DNA of 64,000 nucleotides. Origin: CAVWXT01 sp963759115. Lineage in GTDB: Bacteria > Planctomycetota > Planctomycetia > Pirellulales > Thermoguttaceae. Made by a program: the position numbers and the translations under genes. The notes under the pieces were generated by a model that saw only the letters and a list, made by a program, of their open reading frames with translations, searched no databases and was not told where the DNA came from. Location of the stretch: contig CAVWXT010000001.1 of assembly GCA_963759115.1 (NCBI GenBank), positions 372,001 through 436,000 on the forward strand, given 5' to 3'. This document shows, one piece after another, positions 39,795-49,634 of the stretch. Each line of letters starts with the position of its first letter. Positions within the stretch are counted from its first letter, which is position 1.

Positions 39795-41186
39795 GTGAGC
39801 ATCTACCAACCGTGTGCCATTCGCGGCGACGCCGCCGGCGAGCTCTCGCCCGCCCTGTATGAGAGTTGGGGCCGTGCCTTGGGAGGGCAGTTGCCCCCGA
39901 TGGCGAAGTTCGTAGTCGGCGGCGACGTCCGTGCCTCGACCCCGGCGTTTTTGGCGGCGCTCGTGGAAGGGCTGTGTCAGGCGGGGCTCGACGTGGTCGA
40001 CCTTGGCTTGTTGCCCACGCCGATGATCTACTACGCCCAACACCGGCTGGCGGCCCAAGGCTGCGCGATCGTCACCGGCTCGCACGATCCGCCCGCGATC
40101 AACGGCCTGAAATGGATGCTGGGCGACCGGCCGCCGCTTCCCGACGACGTGCTCGCTTTGAAGCGCAGCGCGGAAGAGGCGGCAGCCGATGACCAACAAC
40201 GCCCGCGTAGCGAGTCGCGGACCCTCGACGTTTCGTTCGACTACGTGGCTGGACTGCAAGAGACGTTTGTCGAATCGTTGGTGGCCCAGCGGCACGTCGT
40301 GCTGGACCCGATGCACGGCGGTTGGGCCGGCAAGGCGCGGTGCGACCTGCACGCCGTCTTCCCGCAATGTTTCTTTTCCACGATCCGCGATACGGTCGAC
40401 GCCCAGTTCAGCGGCCGCGTGCCCGACTGCTCCCGCGCCGCCGAGTTGAACGAGTTGTGCGAGGCCGTGTATCGCGAGCGGGCGCATGTGGGCATCGCTT
40501 TCGACGGCGATGGCGACCGCATCGCGCTGGTGGACAACGAAGGCGTCACGCTCAACGCCGAGGAGACCACTTGGGTGTTGCTGCAATGCCTCGGCGACGA
40601 GTTGCGCGGACAGCGATTCGTCTACGACGTGAAGTTCTCCGACAGGATCGCCGACGCGGCGCGGCGGCTCGGTGCCGAGCCGCTGGTGGAGCGCAGCGGC
40701 CATGCGTTCCTCCGCGCCCGCGTGTCGGCCGAGGGGGCCGCGTTCGGCGCCAAGCTGAGCGGGCATTACTTCTACCGGGCCACCGACGGGCGCGACGACG
40801 CGCTGTACACCGCCTGCCGGCTGATCGCGCACCTCGCCCGCTCGGGACAGACGTTGGCCGAGCTGCGCCGCGCCTGCCCGCCCGTCTACATCACTCCCGA
40901 TCTCCGCGTTGCCGTGCCGTGGGAGGTCCAGCCGCAGGTCATCGAGCAGATTCGGGCGGCGTGGGCTGAGTTTCCCCAGCAGACCGTCGACGGCCTGCGG
41001 GTCGACATGCCGGGCGGTTGGGCCTTGGTGCGGAGCTCGCTCTGCGAGCCGGCCTTGACGTTCCGTTTTGAAGGGCTCGATTGGCACGCGCTGGACGACC
41101 TCGTCGAGCGATATTGCCACGGGCTGGGCGAGTTGGGCGACGAGGTGTGGAGTTGCTACCGAGCGGCCATGGGTGCGTCGGTGTAA
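39795..41186 (+). CDS. phosphomannomutase/phosphoglucomutase family protein
   Basis: 463 residues, intact. VGGDVRASTP is the N-terminal motif. GSHDPPAINGLK is the catalytic-serine loop (TxSHNP in most members, here TGSHDPP). IAFDGDGDRIALVD is the Mg2+ loop. GAKLSGHYFYR is the sugar-specificity loop (GExSGH in relatives, here GAKLSGH). FRFEGLD near the end belongs to the phosphate-binding domain. It interconverts hexose 1- and 6-phosphates, with mannose or glucose as likely sugar. The next gene starts 29 bp downstream. Confidence 0.88.
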   Translation: MSIYQPCAIRGDAAGELSPALYESWGRALGGQLPPMAKFVVGGDVRASTPAFLAALVEGLCQAGLDVVDLGLLPTPMIYYAQHRLAAQGCAIVTGSHDPPAINGLKWMLGDRPPLPDDVLALKRSAEEAAADDQQRPRSESRTLDVSFDYVAGLQETFVESLVAQRHVVLDPMHGGWAGKARCDLHAVFPQCFFSTIRDTVDAQFSGRVPDCSRAAELNELCEAVYRERAHVGIAFDGDGDRIALVDNEGVTLNAEETTWVLLQCLGDELRGQRFVYDVKFSDRIADAARRLGAEPLVERSGHAFLRARVSAEGAAFGAKLSGHYFYRATDGRDDALYTACRLIAHLARSGQTLAELRRACPPVYITPDLRVAVPWEVQPQVIEQIRAAWAEFPQQTVDGLRVDMPGGWALVRSSLCEPALTFRFEGLDWHALDDLVERYCHGLGELGDEVWSCYRAAMGASV

Positions 41187-41214
41187 CCAGTGGTATCTCT
41201 CCGGAATCACGGCT

Positions 41215-42957
41215 GTGACGCCAACAAGCGACGATTCGCTGCGATTTAGCTGCCCCCAGTGCCAGGCGCCGCTCAAGGTGTCGGCGGCCCTGGCGGGCAA
41301 ACGGCGCCGCTGTCCGCGCTGCCAGTTGGTCCTGGAAGTGCCGCGAAAGTCGCGGAGCACGGCGCAGGGCGCAGACTACCCGTTGAGTCAGCAGACCGGG
41401 CCATCGGCGGCAGAGCAACCGGCCTACATTCCGGTGAACTGCCCTGTCTGTCACACGCGGGTGTACACCACGATCGAACTGGTCGGCCAGAAACTGGTCT
41501 GCCCCGATTGCGGCACGCCGACGGTGGTTCCGCCGCCGGCGCCCGCCGCCAAGCCGGTCGCCGCGCCGGCTGGGGCCGAAGGGTATCCCTTGTGCGAGGA
41601 AGCGTCGACCGCCCCGCGCGACGACGGCGCCGCCGAGGAGGCGACGATTCGGCTCACGTGTGTCCGTTGCGGCACCATGATGTACGCGGCCGAAGACCAG
41701 ATCGGCCGGGAGATCGTGTGTCCCGACTGCGACTTGCCGACGATCGTTCGCCAACCGGCGGAGGGCCCACCGAAGAAGGCGCCGCGTTCGGCCAGCGAGA
41801 GCGGCGAGTATGCGGCGGCCGGGGAGACCGATCGCACGGCGGGCGGCCCTGAGGCGGCCAAGCCGACGTACGTGGCGACCTTGTGTCCCGTGTGCCACAC
41901 GCGGTTGCACGCCACGCTGGACCAGGTCGGCGGCAAGCTGACATGCCCGGATTGTGGCACCGCGACGGTCATTCCGCCGCCCCCGCCGCCGCCGCGAAAG
42001 GCCGACGTCGCGGCGGAAATCGGCGCGGGATACGGAGTAACCGGTTGGGGCGAGCTCGGCCCGCAGGTGGCTGCGCCGCAGCGCCGCCCGCCACCACCGG
42101 CGGTCGAGAAGCCGCGGGCGCCCACTTTGACCGAGCGGTCGTTGGAGCCGTCTGTCCGGCCGACCTTGCCCTCGTGGCCGTTCTTGATCGGGACGTTCAC
42201 CTTTCCCGTCTCTCACAGCGCGCGGGCCGTCGCCTTCGTCTTGGCAGCGTGGGCCATGTTGTGCGTGGCACTTGCCGAGGAGGCCTTTCACAACGCCGCC
42301 ATCGCCACCGGGCCGACACTGATCGGCAGCATGTTGATGGGGGCTTGTGCCCTTGTGCTGACAGTGATGTGGTTTGTGCTGGCCTCGGCCTGCGGGCTGG
42401 CCGTGGTGCGCGACACCGCCGCCGGCTGCGATGAGATTCAGAATTGGCCTGACCTGGCCTTCGTCGACTGGATCCTGGAACCGCTCTACGTGTTCAACAG
42501 CGTGTGCGTGGGGCTGCTGCCGGGCATCGGCCTGGCCTGGTGGACGGGGCGGTCTTTGCAACTCGACGAAACGGCGGCGATCGGAGTGTTCGTCTTGTTT
42601 CCCATCGTGCTGTTGTCGATGCTCGAACGGAGCTCTCCCTTCGGGGCGGTCTCACTGTCGGTCTATCGGACCTTCTGGATGGCCTGGAGGGGATGGTTGG
42701 CCTTCTACCTGTCGACCGCCGCACTACTGTCGGCTGCGGCTGCCCTGGTGATGATGGTGTTCGCCGACGCGGGGATCTGGGGAAGCGTTGCCGCTACGGT
42801 GACTGTGGCCGCGGTCTGGTTGATCTACTTCCGGCTTTTGGGCCGGTTGGCCTGGTATTGCACGGAGCACACGTTCCACGAGGAGCCGGAGACGGAACGG
42901 GACGCCGCCGCGGGCCGGGACAGCGGCCGTGCGACGACGCATGGTCTTGGTCCGTAA
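41215..42957 (+). CDS. membrane protein with four N-terminal zinc ribbons
   Basis: About 580 residues from GTG 41215. Four Cys-x2-Cys...Cys-x2-Cys ribbons of the MJ0042/planctomycete type follow one another: CPQC/CPRC, CPVC/CPDC, CVRC/CPDC and CPVC/CPDC. They are linked by Pro/Ala-rich spacers and followed by at least six transmembrane helices (such as AFVLAAWAMLCVALA, GIGLAWWTGR, AAALVMMVFADAG). GTG is chosen because it follows the mutase stop closely and no ATG lies before the first ribbon. The gene may be cotranscribed with the mutase and the GYF-domain gene. No function is known; a scaffold role is possible. Confidence 0.75.
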   Translation: MTPTSDDSLRFSCPQCQAPLKVSAALAGKRRRCPRCQLVLEVPRKSRSTAQGADYPLSQQTGPSAAEQPAYIPVNCPVCHTRVYTTIELVGQKLVCPDCGTPTVVPPPAPAAKPVAAPAGAEGYPLCEEASTAPRDDGAAEEATIRLTCVRCGTMMYAAEDQIGREIVCPDCDLPTIVRQPAEGPPKKAPRSASESGEYAAAGETDRTAGGPEAAKPTYVATLCPVCHTRLHATLDQVGGKLTCPDCGTATVIPPPPPPPRKADVAAEIGAGYGVTGWGELGPQVAAPQRRPPPPAVEKPRAPTLTERSLEPSVRPTLPSWPFLIGTFTFPVSHSARAVAFVLAAWAMLCVALAEEAFHNAAIATGPTLIGSMLMGACALVLTVMWFVLASACGLAVVRDTAAGCDEIQNWPDLAFVDWILEPLYVFNSVCVGLLPGIGLAWWTGRSLQLDETAAIGVFVLFPIVLLSMLERSSPFGAVSLSVYRTFWMAWRGWLAFYLSTAALLSAAAALVMMVFADAGIWGSVAATVTVAAVWLIYFRLLGRLAWYCTEHTFHEEPETERDAAAGRDSGRATTHGLGP

Positions 42958-43024
42958 GCGTTTGCGCCTCCGCGCCCGGCAGCGGAATAACCTATACTTG
43001 CTGACAGATGGAAAGGAGCCTCGC

Positions 43025-44201
43025 ATGAGCCCGGTCGAATGGTATTACGCCCGCGGAAACAAGCAGATGGGCCCCGTCGTGTCGGCGGAACTGAAGCGGC
43101 TGGCCTCGGAGGGGCAGCTTCGCCCCGAGGATCTCGTCTGGCGCGAAGGGATGGCCGAGTGGACGTTGGCGCGGAACGTGCGCGGATTGTTTGAGGAAGA
43201 CCGGGCCGTGGCGGCCATCACCGACGTGCTGGCATCCGGCGCTGCGGTCAGCCCGTCTCCGGCCGGCCAGGCGGCGGCCGCTGCGTCCGTCGCTCCCGCC
43301 AAGGCTGCAGCCACGCGCGCGCCCGGGCGGCACCTCTTCGACGTGCTGCTGGACGTGCTGCGGGCGCGGTTCACGGCTGCCTTTGTCGAGAAGACGGCCA
43401 AGGCGTTTCGGGCCGCCGGATCGTACGGCCTGTTCCTGGCGATGGTTTTGGTCGCCGCCTTGCCGGTCATCTCGGCCGTCAAGTACCAGCGCTCCGACGA
43501 CGTTCCCGCGGGCGTGGTGGTGCTCTTGATGCTGGTAGCGCTGCAATATGTGGCCGGCAAGTTCTGCGACGCCCTGGAGCAACTCAACCGCACCACCAGC
43601 AGCAACCTCTCGTCCACGGCCTTTCCCGACTGCTGCGCCTGCAGAGTCTGGCGGTCGGTCTGGCGGCGATGGTCGCGTTGGCGATTATGGGCGTCTTGGC
43701 GGTGATGAACTCGCGGGTGCCGCTCGGCCTGGGGTTAATCGGCTTCGGCGTGCTGGCGTTCATCGTGTGCGGCTATCAAGCCGTAATAGCCTTGAATCTG
43801 GCGGCGCTGAACATCACGATCGCGCCGAAATCCGCGCCGGCGAAGAGGCCATCGGCGTGGCCACCTTCTCGCTCAAGGCGCTCTTGCGTCTGGTGCCGGT
43901 GGCCTTTGGGGCGGGCGTGATTTGCGGCACGATCATGATGGGATACGCCTGCTATATAGCGTTTGCCGCCGAGGAACTCAGCAAGGCGGCGGGGCTGGAT
44001 GTTTTTACTATGCTCGGCCCCCACGTCACGGTTCACACGGCCCACACCTGCCTGGTCTGCTCGGCGGCGCTGCCGTTGGTGGCCTACCTGGTGTTCCTGG
44101 TCTATTGCCTCGGCATCGAGGTCCTTCGCGCCTTCCTGATCTTGCCGGGAAAGATCGACCAACTGGCAGCCCGAGACGAAGAAAAGCACAGCGTTCCGTA
44201 A
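43025..44201 (+). CDS. GYF_2-domain membrane protein (frameshifted)
   Basis: ATG 43025 follows AAAGGAG. Residues 4-55 are a GYF_2 domain (EWYYARGNKQMGPV, LVWREGMAEW), a small peptide-binding fold. Transmembrane helices follow in three frames: up to about 43625, then 43630-43825, then to 44201. Two net -1 shifts (near 43625-43635 and 43826-43832) join them into about 391 residues with six helices. The topology resembles that of the preceding gene's membrane half. Function unknown; the pair probably works together. Confidence 0.72.
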
Positions 44202-44204
44202 CGA

Positions 44205-44255
44205 GTAGGGTGCGTGAAACGCACCGCGGTATCTGGTGCGTTTCACGCACCCTAC
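44205..44255. repeat. hairpin, gtagggtgcgtgaaacgcacc family, copy 1
   Basis: gtagggtgcgtgaaacgcac and gtgcgtttcacgcaccctac are perfect 20-bp inverted arms with a 10-bp loop, four bases after the GYF gene stop. It could act as a terminator. Copy 2 is at 55284-55336. Confidence 0.8.
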
Positions 44256-44281
44256 GCTATCTTCGCCCCGCCACGGGATCG

Positions 44282-45364
44282 CTACCTCATCTCCTTCGTC
44301 GCTCCACAGTGCTCGCAGTGGGCCAACAGCGAATGCCGCACCTTCTGGCAGGCAGGGCAGACCTCGAAAACGGCCGTGCCGCAAGATGGGCAGGTGTAGG
44401 GCTCCTCCGCGCCGGCAGAATCTCCTTGCGGAAGGACCTTGTGGACCGTTCGGCGAGTCCAATAGAGGAACTTGCGCGGTCCGGTACGGATCGGATACTC
44501 GCAAATCGGACAGAGGAACCGCTCATAGGCCTCTCGATATTGCCGCGCCAGCCACTCCATCCTGGGAAAGGCGATGGTCCGAATCAAGTGAACGAGCAGG
44601 CGAGCCACCACCGCCAGCAGAACCAGGATCAGAACGTACTTGAAATACCGCGAGGGGAAGTACTCGTGGATCACCAGCGCGACTTTCAGCAGCGTCGCCC
44701 CGCCCACCGCCAAGAACAAGGGGAAATAAATGCTACCGCGCCGCCGCATCAACAGGTAGCCCGCCGCCAACAGCAGCGGCACGAGCATCGATAGCTGGTA
44801 GAAGGCCAGCCGCAGTCGGTGGGCTTCCGTCCGTTGTTCATACTCTTTGCGGGCGGGCTCCCTCTGCTTGGCGATTTGTTCCTCGATCTGTCGCTTTTCG
44901 TCCACCCGCGAGAGCTTCTTGGCCGTCAAGTCGGCGATGTCTTGGTTCAGGCCCTGATATCCCTTCTGACTCTCCAAGAATTGCTTGAGACTGGCCGACA
45001 GGTTGTCCTTTTCCGATTCCGACAGTGCGACGGCCTTCTCGATGCTCAGCCTCTGCAGGTCGAGGAGTTGGTTGATCGTGCGTTGGAGATTTTGCGAGCT
45101 ATCGCCCACCAGCCGCTGCTGCTCGCGTTTGTTGGCAATGGCCCGATCGAGATCGGCAATCTGCCTCTCCAACTGCTCCTGCTTGTCGACCAGCGACGCG
45201 GCGACGTACTGGCGTTCGATTTCGCCGTAGTCGGGGCCCCGGATCGATTCGATGTCCTCGACGAGGAACCCCAGCAACCAGAAAACCAGGATGCCGAGAA
45301 CCACCGTACAGAGGCGGATCAACTGACGGACATCCCAAGTCCCGCGGGCAGCTTTCTCTTTCAT
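44282..45364 (-). CDS. coiled-coil membrane protein with C-terminal zinc ribbons
   Basis: 361 residues. GGAG precedes ATG 45364. A first helix (TVVLGILVFWLLGFLV) is followed by about 150 residues of strong heptad coiled coil (EQLERQIADLDRAIANKREQ and onward). Then come three further helices and a C-terminal double zinc ribbon (CPIC, CPSC, CPAC, CEHC). The coiled coil probably lies outside the membrane and the ribbons in the cytoplasm. It is the third zinc-ribbon membrane protein in 4 kb, convergent with the other two. The frame is intact; function unknown. Confidence 0.75.
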   Translation of the reverse strand: MKEKAARGTWDVRQLIRLCTVVLGILVFWLLGFLVEDIESIRGPDYGEIERQYVAASLVDKQEQLERQIADLDRAIANKREQQRLVGDSSQNLQRTINQLLDLQRLSIEKAVALSESEKDNLSASLKQFLESQKGYQGLNQDIADLTAKKLSRVDEKRQIEEQIAKQREPARKEYEQRTEAHRLRLAFYQLSMLVPLLLAAGYLLMRRRGSIYFPLFLAVGGATLLKVALVIHEYFPSRYFKYVLILVLLAVVARLLVHLIRTIAFPRMEWLARQYREAYERFLCPICEYPIRTGPRKFLYWTRRTVHKVLPQGDSAGAEEPYTCPSCGTAVFEVCPACQKVRHSLLAHCEHCGATKEMR

Positions 45365-45562
45365 GGCCAGCTCCAATTGTGGAAAGAACCTCGCTCCAAG
45401 TAAGAAGGCTCTGAATTGCGGGCTTTGTAACGCCCAGCCGGCGACAAAGTGCCGAACGGCCAACTCACCGAACGCGTCGGTTGGATCGCAATATAAAGAT
45501 CAATACCGCCATCGGCAAGCAGCGACCCCCAGCAATGCGGGGGCAAAGAAAGCACGCCGCTG

Positions 45563-45728
45563 AGAACGTGTTTGGAAAGCCGACCTTCTTGGTCCCCTCT
45601 CCCTCTGGGAGAGGGCCAGGGTGAGGACAAACGGTGACGGGACTCGATACGTTGCGGCGAACTCCATGCCGCCCTCACCCCCGGCCCCTCTCCCAAAGGG
45701 CGAGGGGAGACTTGCCGAACACGCTCTG
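45563..45728. repeat. 166-bp palindromic element, gcgtgtttggaaag family, copy 2
   Basis: It opens agaacgtgtttggaaagc and closes with gccgaacacgctct. The inner arms cctctccctctgggagagg and cctctcccaaagggcgagg match 19938-20103 closely. Confidence 0.8.
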
Positions 45729-45936
45729 AGGCCGGCCTGACAGGCATCGCCGGTAGACGAGGGCAACGGCGGCTGGTAGACTGTACGTGCAGTCAGAATG
45801 GGTGACTCCTCGCGCACGAGACGACCCTCTTGAACTACCCTGGACAGCCGTGCCCCGCCTTCCCTCGCCCCGCCGCCCTGCCCTTGAGAAGCAACCACGG
45901 CTCTTTGGATCACTCTTAGAAAGGAATAATTGCCCC

Positions 45937-47185
45937 ATGAGTAGTGTTGCCCGTTTCCGGCGCCTGTTGCCACGAGCGACTGCTTGTTTGCTCGTTCTCG
46001 CATTCCTCGCCGCGTTTGCATATCAGTCAGGGCGGATTGAGAACACGGCGAACGGCCAGACGAACATCTCGTCCAAGCCACCGGCGCCAAAGCCGGCCAA
46101 AGCGGCCGCGAAGGATGCAGAGGCCGCGGCGGACTCTCGCGCTCCCTCTCTGGAAGTGGCGGTCAAGTGGCTGCCCAAGCCGGTCGAGAATCCGGACGCC
46201 GAGGCCAACGACCAGGCCGGCATGAAGCCGTACACCGAGAAGATTCTCGAGCACCGACGTGAAGTTCGACATGGTGCCGATCCCCGGCGGAACGTTCAAG
46301 ATGGGCAGCCCGGCCGGCGAGAAGGACCGCAAGGCCGACGAAGGCCCGCAGGTCGAGGTCAAGATCGAGCCGTTCTGGATGGGCAAGTGCGAGGTCACGT
46401 GGGAGCGAGTACGAGCTGTGGGGATTGGGCCTCGACAAGCAGCGGCGGAAGGCCAAGAACGTCGACGCCGACCGAGTGGGACAAGACGGCCGACGCCCTG
46501 GCCATCCCCACCAAGCCCTACGCCGACATGACCTTCGGCATGGGCAAGGAGGGCTATCCGGCCATCTGCATGACCCAGTTCGCCGCCAAGATGTACTGCA
46601 AGTGGCTCTCGGCCAAGACCGGCCGCTACTACCGCCTGCCGACCGAGGCCGAATGGGAATATGCCTGCCGGGCCGGCACGACGACGGCCTACTCGTTCGG
46701 CGACGATCCCGAGAAGCTCGGCGACTACGCCTGGTTCGACGACAACAGCGACGAGAAGTATCACAAGGTCGGCCAGAAGAAGCCCAATCCCTGGGGCCTG
46801 TACGACATGCACGGCAACGTGGCCGAATGGTGCCTCGACCAGTACGTCGCCGACCGCTACAAGCAGTTGGGCGACAAGCTGGTCGACAACCCGTTGGTGC
46901 CGGTCACCAAGGCGTATCCGCAGGTGGTGCGCGGCGGGGCGTGGACCGACGAGGCGCCGCTGCTGCGCAGCGCCGCGCGGCGCGGCTCGAGCAAGGACTG
47001 GAAGGCGCAGGACCCGCAGATCCCGCAGAGCATCTGGTATCATACCGACGCGAACTTCGTGGGCTTCCGCGTGGTGCGTCCGCTGCGCATGCCCGACGCC
47101 GGAAGAGGCCGCCCGCTACGAGATCACCGAGTTCGAGAAGGAAGAGTTGCTCGACTACAAGAAGGCCCAGGCGGGCAAGCAGTAG
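45937..47185 (+). CDS. secreted SUMF1/FGE-domain protein, four net +1 shifts
   Basis: 414 residues after correction. ATG 45937 has GAAAGGAA upstream and a signal peptide (TACLLVLAFLAAFAYQ). The formylglycine-generating-enzyme fold is plain: MVPIPGGTFKMGSPAGE, YCKWLSAKTGRYYRLPTEAE, LYDMHGNVAEWCLDQYV, VGFRVVRP. The Cys pair of true sulfatase-activating enzymes is not obvious, so it may be a lectin-like or other SUMF1-fold protein. Net +1 shifts near 46248, 46406, 46474 and 47102 break the frame, e.g. TGGGAGCGAGTACGAG where W-D/E-E-Y-E is expected. It is first in a block of exported catabolic proteins. Confidence 0.82.
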
Positions 47186-47284
47186 GCGAGAGTCGGAGAC
47201 TGAGAGCACGATCGAGCGAGAGCTGATCACGCCCGTGCAGCTGCGTTTCCGTCAATCACCGTTTTCCATCCCAGGAGCACCACA

Positions 47285-48589
47285 ATGAGCGATACAAGCA
47301 AACCATCTCGCCGAGATTTTCTGAAAGGCACCACGGCCGCGGCGGCGGGCATTGCCCTGGCCGGCGGACTGAACATCGCCCGGACGGCCCACGCCGCCGG
47401 CAGCGATGAGCTGAAGATCGCCCTGATCGGCTGCGGCGGCCGCGGCACCGGCGCCGCCAGCAGACTGCCTCGGCTCGTGCGAGAACGTCAAGCTGATCGC
47501 CGTGGCCGACGCCTTCGAGGACAACGCCAAGAACTGCCTGGCGGAACCTGCGGAAGGAGCGAAGACATCGCCGCCAAGATCGACGTGCCCGAAGACCGCG
47601 ATCTTCGTCGGCTTCGACGCCTACCAGAAGGCGATCGCCGCCGGGCCCGGACATCGTGCTGCTGGCCACGCCGCCGGGCTTCCGCCCGATCCACTACGCC
47701 GCGGCCATCGCGGCCGGCAAGCACGTCTTCATGGAGAAGCCCTGCTGCGTCGACGCCCCCGGCTTCCGCTCGCTGATGGAGACCAACAAGCTGGCCGACG
47801 AGAAGGGCCTGAAGGTGGTCGTCGGCCTGCAGCGCCGCCACAGCAAGGAGTTCCTCGGCAAGGTCAAGGAGATCCACGACGGCTCGCTCGGCGATCTGAT
47901 GCTGCTGCGGGCCTACTGGAACGGCGGCCCGCATCTGGATTCGCAACCGCCAACCCGGCCAGACCGAAATGGAGTACCAGATGCGCAACTGGTACCACTT
48001 CGTCTGGCTCTGCGGCGACCACATCTGTCGAGCAGCACGTCCACAACCTCGACGTCTGCAACTGGGTCAAGGACGATCATCCCGTCGAGGCCAACGGCAT
48101 GGGCAGCTGCCATGTGCCGCAACAACCGCGGCATCGGCCAGATCTACGACAACCACTTCGTCGAGTTCACCTACAAGGACGGCACGAAGATGTACAGCCA
48201 GTGCCGCCAGCAGCCGAACACCTGGGAGCAGCGTCACGCCAGTTCGTCCACGGCACCAAGGGCGTCAAGGAACTGCCCGGCAACGGCAGCGACGGCTACG
48301 AGCAGGAGCACGTCGACCTGGTCAACGCCATCCGCAAGGGCGAGAAGCTCAACGACGGCTGGCACGGCGCCACCAGCAGCTTCACCGCCGTGCTGGGCCG
48401 CATGGCGACCTACTCCGGCCAGGAAGTCAAGTGGGACGACGCCGTGGCCAAGGGGCCCGAGCGAGATGCCGGCGAAGTTCGCCTTCGACGCCGATCCGCC
48501 GGCCATGCCCGACAAGGACGGCAACTACCCGATGCCGGTCCCCGGCAGTCTACAAGCCGTATAAGGTGCCGAATTCCGGCTCGACCTAA
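47285..48589 (+). CDS. Tat-exported Gfo/Idh/MocA oxidoreductase, twelve net +1 shifts
   Basis: 430 residues after removing twelve single bases. The start shows a Tat signal (SRRDFLKGTTAAAAGIALAG). The Rossmann motif is IALIGCGGRGTGAA. The EKP segment is HVFMEKPCCVDAPG, with Lys and Pro as in the family. The C-terminal domain has WYHFVWLCGDH and VHNLDVCNWV. The shifts fall near 47464, 47543, 47560, 47600, 47649, 47929, 48026, 48117, 48229, 48240, 48460 and 48547. All are +1, and the residues on both sides agree with the family. It probably oxidises a sugar or cyclitol with a bound NAD(P). Confidence 0.82.
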
Positions 48590-48619
48590 AGATTTGCAAT
48601 AGAAGAAATTGTGCTATTT

Positions 48620-48698
48620 GGGTGGCACGCCCTGAGCAGCGAAGGGCGTGGCAGATCGCCAAATCACGCCCTCCGCTGGGGCTTGGGGCGTGCCACCC
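48620..48698. repeat. palindromic element, GGGTGGCACG family, copy 2
   Basis: gggtggcacgccctgag and the right arm ttggggcgtgccaccc face each other around gaagggcgtg / cacgccctc. It matches 18823-18906. It is 30 bp after the oxidoreductase stop. Confidence 0.8.
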
Positions 48699-48725
48699 TT
48701 GCTTCGAAATTTAGGGAGGCATTTC

Positions 48726-49625
48726 ATGCGTGTCCATCGACGTGGTTTTCTGACGGGCGGCGCCGCAGCCGTGGCCGGTGCGGCGTTTGTCCCCGCGATG
48801 TCGGCCGGTGCGATCTTGGCCGACGAGCCCAAGCCCAAGCCCGAGGCCGCTCTGAAGCTCTCCAGCCAGATCACCGTGATCCCCGGCAAGGAGTTGCCCG
48901 AGAAGCTGGCCACGATGGAGAAAATGGGCTTCGACGGCGTCGAGTTCTTCGGCGACATCGTCGGCAACGAGAAGAAGTATCAAGACGCCCTCCGCAATAC
49001 GAAGCTCAAGATCAGCGCCATCTGCTGGGGCTCCTGCAAAGGCGATCTGGTCTCCGACGTGGTGGAGAAGCGGGCCGGTGCCATCGAGGCCTTCAAGCGA
49101 GTGCTCACGGCGGCCGGCGCGCTCGGCTCGACCGGCGTAATTTACGTGCCGGCCTTCAACGGCCAGACCAAGCTCACCAATCAGGAGATCCGCAAGATCC
49201 TGTTGGACACGCTGCCGGCCATCGGCGAGCACGCCGTACAGGCGGGCACGCGCGTGGTGATGGAGCCCTTGAATCGCAAAGAGGCATATTTCCTCCGCCA
49301 GGTGGCCGACGCCGCGTCCATCGCCCGCGACTGCAAGAGCCCCGGCATCTGCGTGATGGGCGACTTCTACCACATGTTCATCGAAGAGACGAGCGACCTG
49401 GGGGCCTTCATTTCGGCCGGATCGGCCCTGCACCACGTCCACCTGGCCTCGCGCATCCGCGTGTTGCCCGGCCAGGACGAGCGGTCGTTCGTCGACGGTT
49501 TCCGCGGCCTGAAGTGGATCGGCTACCAGGACTATTGCAGCTTCGAGTGCGGCGTGCGCGGCGATCGCGCGGTGGAGATTCCCAAGTCGATGGCGTTTCT
49601 CCGCGACCAGTGGGCCAAGGCGTAA
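48726..49625 (+). CDS. Tat-exported sugar phosphate isomerase/epimerase family protein (Hyi-like)
   Basis: 299 residues, intact. A Tat-type signal (MRVHRRGFLTGGAAAVAGAA) is followed by an AP-endonuclease-2 TIM barrel: KMGFDGVEFFGDI, GVIYVPAFNG, VVMEPLNRKEAY (metal-binding Glu), VMGDFYHMFIEE (Asp/His) and HVHLASRIRVLPGQ. It resembles hydroxypyruvate isomerase and the planctomycete sugar isomerases that accompany Gfo/Idh oxidoreductases. It probably acts on the product of the neighbour. It lies between two heavily shifted genes yet has no shift. Confidence 0.87.
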   Translation: MRVHRRGFLTGGAAAVAGAAFVPAMSAGAILADEPKPKPEAALKLSSQITVIPGKELPEKLATMEKMGFDGVEFFGDIVGNEKKYQDALRNTKLKISAICWGSCKGDLVSDVVEKRAGAIEAFKRVLTAAGALGSTGVIYVPAFNGQTKLTNQEIRKILLDTLPAIGEHAVQAGTRVVMEPLNRKEAYFLRQVADAASIARDCKSPGICVMGDFYHMFIEETSDLGAFISAGSALHHVHLASRIRVLPGQDERSFVDGFRGLKWIGYQDYCSFECGVRGDRAVEIPKSMAFLRDQWAKA

Positions 49626-49634
49626 GAGGTTGGC

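Noticed and set aside
39789..41360. 523-codon - strand frame
   Set aside because: Antisense to the phosphohexomutase, which has all its family motifs.
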